A stretch of 64,000 nucleotides of DNA. Source: Strongyloides papillosus (taxonomy: Eukaryota > Nematoda > Chromadorea > Rhabditida > Strongyloididae). Every line of letters begins with the position of its first letter. Position 1 is the stretch's first letter. The translations under genes and the position numbers were made by a program. Under the pieces are notes generated by a model that was given only the letters and a program-made list of their open reading frames with translations, had not been told where the DNA came from and made no database searches. This document shows, one piece after another, positions 59,626-64,000 of the stretch. The stretch covers positions 620,001 through 684,000 of the forward strand of contig SRSI01000020.1 in assembly GCA_005656395.1 (NCBI GenBank), written 5' to 3'.

Positions 59626-59880
59626 ATGAACTTTCTAATAATGTCACTCTCGTTACCGGGAAGTTTTGAAGATTTTTTTTTAATTATCGCGCCAAATATA
59701 ATCCTTGGGGAGATGTTATATGGAATTTTTATCTTATCACGAAAAGCTGACGACTGTGGGGTAAAGATCGATGGTCTGACAGAAACACATATAGGAGCAG
59801 TCTTTGATCTCATACATACCTGGTATATTTCTAATGCAATGATAATTTCTATTAAAACTTGTAAACTTTACAACGAATAA
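59626..59880 (+). other. compositionally distinct island with overlapping open frames
   Basis: From about 59620 to 59825 the sequence is markedly richer in G+C than its AT-rich flanks. Both strands stay open: an 84-codon ATG frame on + (59626-59880, containing KADDCGVKIDGLTETHIGA) and about 70 codons on the minus strand (59601-59813). Neither translation is one I recognise. A structured non-coding RNA would also explain high G+C with fortuitous open frames; I could not fit tRNA, U1-U6 or 5S patterns to it. It lies just upstream of the V-ATPase gene. It is given as an island rather than a gene because strand and nature are undecided. Confidence 0.35.
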
Positions 59881-59960
59881 AAAAGTTATTCCATAAAAGC
59901 TGTTTATGTGCTCATCATATTATTGATAACCAATTTTCTTCCAATATTTAATATTTCCTT

Positions 59961-59969
59961 TATTTTTAG
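59961..59969 (+). promoter_or_regulatory. candidate trans-splice acceptor for the V-ATPase gene
   Basis: TATTTTTAG ends 9 bases before the ATG at 59979, a typical nematode spliced-leader acceptor position. It is inferred from sequence only. Confidence 0.5.
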
Positions 59970-59978
59970 AATTCGATA

Positions 59979-61081
59979 ATGTCTGAATTCACATTTAATA
60001 TTGATCATGGATATTTAGAAGCTTTGGTAAGAGGTTTTAAATCCGGTATCCTTACATCAACTGATTATGCTAATTTGGTTCAATGTGAAACATTGGAAGG
60101 TATGCGATGTGTCATAAATATTTTTTTTTATAGATTTTCTGTTTTATTGTAGACCTTAAATTACATATTCAATCAACTGACTATGGAAATTTTCTTGCTA
60201 ATGAACCAGGAAATATAACTGTTGGAATTATTGAAGAAAGATTGAAGGAAAAGCTCGTAGTTGAATTTAATCATATTCGTAACAATGCTCTTGAGCCATT
60301 AGCTACTTTCCTTGATTATATTACATATTCTTATATGATCGACAATATAATTCTTCTTATTACTGGAACGCTCCATCAACGTCCAATAAATGAATTAATA
60401 TCAAAATGTCATCCATTAGGATCTTTCGAACAAATGGAGGCTATCCATATTGCCTCAACCCCAGCTGAATTGTACAATGCTGTCCTTGTTGACACACCTT
60501 TGGCTCCATACTTTGTTGATTGTATTAATGAACAAGATTTAGATGAAATGAACGTTGAAATTATTAGAAATACTTTATACAAAGCTTACATTGAAGATTT
60601 CTACAAGTTCTGTAGTAAACTCGGAGGAACAACTGCTGAAGTTATGTGTGGAATCCTTGCTTTCGAGGCTGATCGTCGTGCTATAACAATTACTATTAAC
60701 TCTTTTGATACCGAATTATCAAAGGATGATAGAGAGAAACTTTATCCACGCGTTGGAAAACTCTACCCTGAAGGATTGGCTAGTTTAGCTAGAGCTGATG
60801 ATTATGATCAAGTTAAGCAAATTTGTGAGTTTTATTCTGATTACAAAGGACTCTTCGAAGGAACTGGTGTTAATCAAGGAGATAAAACACTAGAGGATAA
60901 ATTCTTTGAACATGAAGTAAAATTAAATGTTCAAGCTTATTTATACCAATTCCATCATGGAGTTTTTTATGCATATATTAAATTAAAAGAACAAGAGATG
61001 AGAAACATTGTTTGGATTGCTGAATGTATATCACAAAGACATCGTGCTAAAATTGAAAATTATATACCAATTCTTCAATAA
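59979..61081 (+). CDS. vha-16: V-type proton ATPase subunit d
   Basis: The subunit of the membrane (Vo) sector that couples the rotor to the catalytic head in vacuolar, endosomal and apical proton pumps. Exons 59979-60099 and 60153-61081, with a 53-bp phase-1 intron, give 349 residues, the expected length. Family sequence runs end to end: [20 protein letters not shown], then [18 protein letters not shown] across the splice, [67 protein letters not shown] and the C-terminal [17 protein letters not shown]. Codon use shows more C/G-ending codons than neighbours, typical of highly expressed nematode genes. No anomalies. Confidence 0.97.
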
Positions 61082-61499
61082 TTTAATTTTTTTTTTTTGA
61101 AAATAAGAAAAAGAAACAAGATATATTAGAGATATTTACCTTGTCGGCCAAGTATTAAGAACGACCCCTTATATCAAAAGAATGGTGTTTTTTAATATGT
61201 TTATTTAGAAACAATATATACTTTTATTATGTAATTTCACTTTTCTAACTAAACCAAAAAAAATTTTTCGCTTATATAAAAGTTTACTAACAGAATAAAG
61301 TTTTTTTTAATACAATTGTCTACGATTAATCAAATATGGTATGAGATAAGTTTTTTACTCACAACTGAAATACCTAGGTAGAATTGAAAATATTAAAGTT
61401 TCAATTAAGAAATGTTTCAAATATAAAAAAAACATATCAACAAGTGATTGTAACAAGTTTTATGAAACAACAGAAACAACGATAGCAAACATAAAATAT
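61082..61499. other. convergent intergenic region
   Basis: About 420 bases between the convergent V-ATPase d and RPS15 genes; 3' UTRs only, nothing else seen. Confidence 0.5.
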
Positions 61500-62463
<964 letters not shown>

Positions 62464-62755
62464 TCATTCTTCTCTATTTTCTTTGGGTGATATATAATAG
62501 TTGAATTGTAAATATAATTTGGGAGCTGGTTCAGAATAAGGGCGACCATTGTCGAACTTAATCCAATTAAGGTGTTGTTGGCCGCGGTGAAATTCGGTTT
62601 CACATTTTACAGAATCCAATGGCCAAACTACAAAATATGTTTATCTATTGCTAATCATATTTAGAAATACCTTTTATTCCAAACTTTAGCCTTAGAATTG
62701 TCAAAACACGTAGATATTTATTATTGTTACTGTAGATTAAAGTATATTCATTTTC
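62464..62755 (-). CDS. small conserved-looking protein, 5' end unresolved
   Basis: A last exon at 62464-62627 encodes 53 residues from WPLDSVKCETEFHRGQQHLN to the end SPKENREE, in a frame different from the longest open frame there, which lacks an ATG and stops upstream. It begins after TTTTGTAG. A 43-bp intron (62628-62670) with a GTATTT donor links it in phase to an upstream segment (62671-62755) reading YLRVLTILRLKFGIK. Going further back, the frame meets a stop at 62756 with no ATG, so another 5' exon is missing from this model. Composition is less AT-rich than flanks. The basic/hydrophobic start and short length would suit a small mitochondrial protein, but that is a guess. I do not recognise it. 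Confidence 0.4.
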
Positions 62756-63396
62756 TTATATCTAAAATAAATATCGAAATTATTTAAAATCCATTTGTAT
62801 AATAATTCTTTTTACCTAAATTTTTTCTAAACTTAAAAGTTGTAGTTTTTGATTATTCAATTTTAAAAGAACTATTAAAATATTAACAGAAATATTCAAT
62901 TAATACAAGAATACTTAATATTATTGTATTAAACATGTATGAATTGGGTATTGTAAAATTTTTTACAATAAATCTTTTTTCTCATTTGAAGATTATTATT
63001 TTATTAATTACTAAACTTTTATTAAATTCTTTTCGATCCATAATTATTTTGATATTTAAACATGATTTTCCAAAGTTTTTTTTTCCATAATTTAAAATAT
63101 TGAATCATTATGTGATTCATATTAAAATAAACTTAAACTAATTGTCCTACGATTAATGTTCTATATAGAAAACGTAAAGAAAACAAAACTTGACACTTAA
63201 AATAGAAAATTATTTATTCAGAAAAAAAATATTTTAGACACTAAAACTTTTCTATATATGCAAACAAATCATCCTCGTACTTTTGATAATTTAAGATTGA
63301 CACTGATATAAAATTTTGATATTTTTCTTGTTTGTTGTGTTGGAATAATGTTCTTACATCGAGTTGTATTTTAACTTTATATTTTTATATTAAATA
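62756..63396. other. divergent intergenic region
   Basis: About 640 bases, very AT-rich, between the small minus-strand gene and the ARP10-like gene. It must contain the ARP10 promoter and may hide the missing 5' exon of the minus-strand gene. Confidence 0.45.
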
Positions 63397-64000
63397 ATGA
63401 CTTCAGAAAGCCCTGTAACAAACTCAATTCCATACCAAGATGTTTCACGAAGATCTAGTAATTTGTCTACATTATCAAGTGGATCAAGGGCATTATCAAG
63501 AGTTGATCAAATTTTGAAAGAAGCTCCGTCAACATCCGTGAAAAGTGCTATTGTTTTGGAATTTGGCAATAAATTGACAAAGTAAATTTAACTAATTAAA
63601 TTTCATATTCATTTTTAGAGTTGGGATGGCAGGAGAATTTAAACCACGCCGAATTATAAGATCAGAAGTCACGTTACCGAACGAAACTGAGCCAACAGTT
63701 GTCTTTAGTAATGACTACTCAGATGAAGAACAAAAAAAAGTTTTGACTGCTTTTATAAGAAAAATAGCATTCAATGTTTTGATCTTACCTTTTAAGGATC
63801 GAAATTTTGTTATCGTCCTCAAAATACTTGAAAACGATCGACTTCAACATATTACAACGGATATTCTTAAAAATAACAAAAGTTTTAATGCTCAAGAAGT
63901 TAAATTTATATCATCACAAGTTGCAGCTACAATAGGATCATATTGTACAGAAATTGGCTTAGTTGTTGATATTGGATATGAATTTGCTTCCATTTTTCCT
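63397..64000 (+). CDS. ACTR10: actin-related protein 10/11 (dynactin pointed-end subunit), 5' part
   Basis: The first two exons of an actin-fold gene cut by the window edge. Exon 1 is 63397-63581; a 37-bp phase-2 intron follows; exon 2 starts at 63619 and is open to the end. About 45 Ser-rich residues precede KSAIVLEFGNKLTKVGMAGE, the actin-family opening (phosphate-1 loop) where actin itself has DNGSG; the loop here is altered as in ARP10. FKPRRIIRSEV follows, and later VAATIGSYCTEIGLVVDIGYEFASIFP matches the phosphate-2/VVD-x-G region of ARP10. ARP10/ARP11 caps the dynactin filament and helps dynein cargo binding. A divergent ARP of another class is possible, but the altered nucleotide loop and lengths favour ARP10. 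Confidence 0.75.

Noticed and set aside
59812..59830. U1 snRNA-like start (ATACATACCTGG)
   Set aside because: It differs from the U1 5' end at the splice-recognition bases and no U1 stem-loops or Sm site follow.

Overview
This window is nuclear DNA from a nematode. It is very AT-rich, and its introns are tiny: most are 38-50 bp, with GTAAGT/GTATGT-type donors and TTTTAG/TTTCAG acceptors. Some genes have pyrimidine-AG sites just before the start codon that look like trans-splice acceptors. Gene content is nematode-typical (transthyretin-like protein, ShKT proteins, chemoreceptors, a UGT array). The composition and intron style suggest a clade IV parasite such as Strongyloides or a relative; that placement is inference from style, not a species call. 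No transposon, CRISPR array, rRNA or clear tRNA gene was seen.

Layout. 1-7.2 kb: the tail of a + strand gene, a Golgi alpha-mannosidase II (GH38) and a transthyretin-like secreted protein. 7.3-9.1 kb (-): a type-B carboxylesterase whose catalytic Ser and His are both replaced. 11.1-15.2 kb (+): a plasma-membrane Ca2+ ATPase with serine-rich and glycosylatable insertions. 15.9-19.1 kb: a small Tyr/Asn/Gln-rich secreted protein (-) and an Rh-type ammonium transporter (+). 19.1-19.7 kb (-): a two-exon gene that reads as a von Hippel-Lindau (VHL) homologue with a changed hydroxyproline pocket. 20.8-24.4 kb (-): a five-exon PEAK1/PRAG1-type pseudokinase. 25.6-27.6 kb (-): two sister ShKT-domain secreted proteins. 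28.3-30.0 kb: a coiled-coil protein (+) and a 7TM gustatory-receptor-like protein (-).

31.8-43.4 kb (-): a degenerate phosphoethanolamine-methyltransferase-like gene, then four UDP-glucuronosyltransferase (UGT) genes. The last two UGTs are recent duplicates whose sugar-binding halves look homogenised. 44.2-49.5 kb (+): a divergent GOLPH3, a Thr-rich mucin-like protein with a 36-bp minisatellite, and an Sre/Sra-superfamily chemoreceptor. 51.0-52.2 kb (+): a LUC7-like U1 snRNP splicing factor. 52.6-55.8 kb (-): focal adhesion kinase. 60.0-61.1 kb (+): V-ATPase subunit d. 61.5-62.0 kb (-): ribosomal protein S15. 62.5-62.8 kb (-): a small, conserved-looking coding segment hidden in a minor frame. 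63.4 kb to the end (+): an ARP10-like dynactin subunit, cut by the window edge.

There is no operon-like or pathway-wide theme; most genes are independent housekeeping, sensory or secreted-protein genes. The recurring oddity is conserved folds that have lost key functional residues: the esterase, the methyltransferase-like protein, the PEAK pseudokinase, the VHL pocket, the GOLPH3 PI4P pocket and the FAK linker. The strongest candidates for something undescribed are the VHL homologue with a rewired pocket, the nematode PEAK-type pseudokinase, the triad-less secreted esterase, the hairpin at 19.9 kb, and the compositionally distinct island at 59.6 kb.
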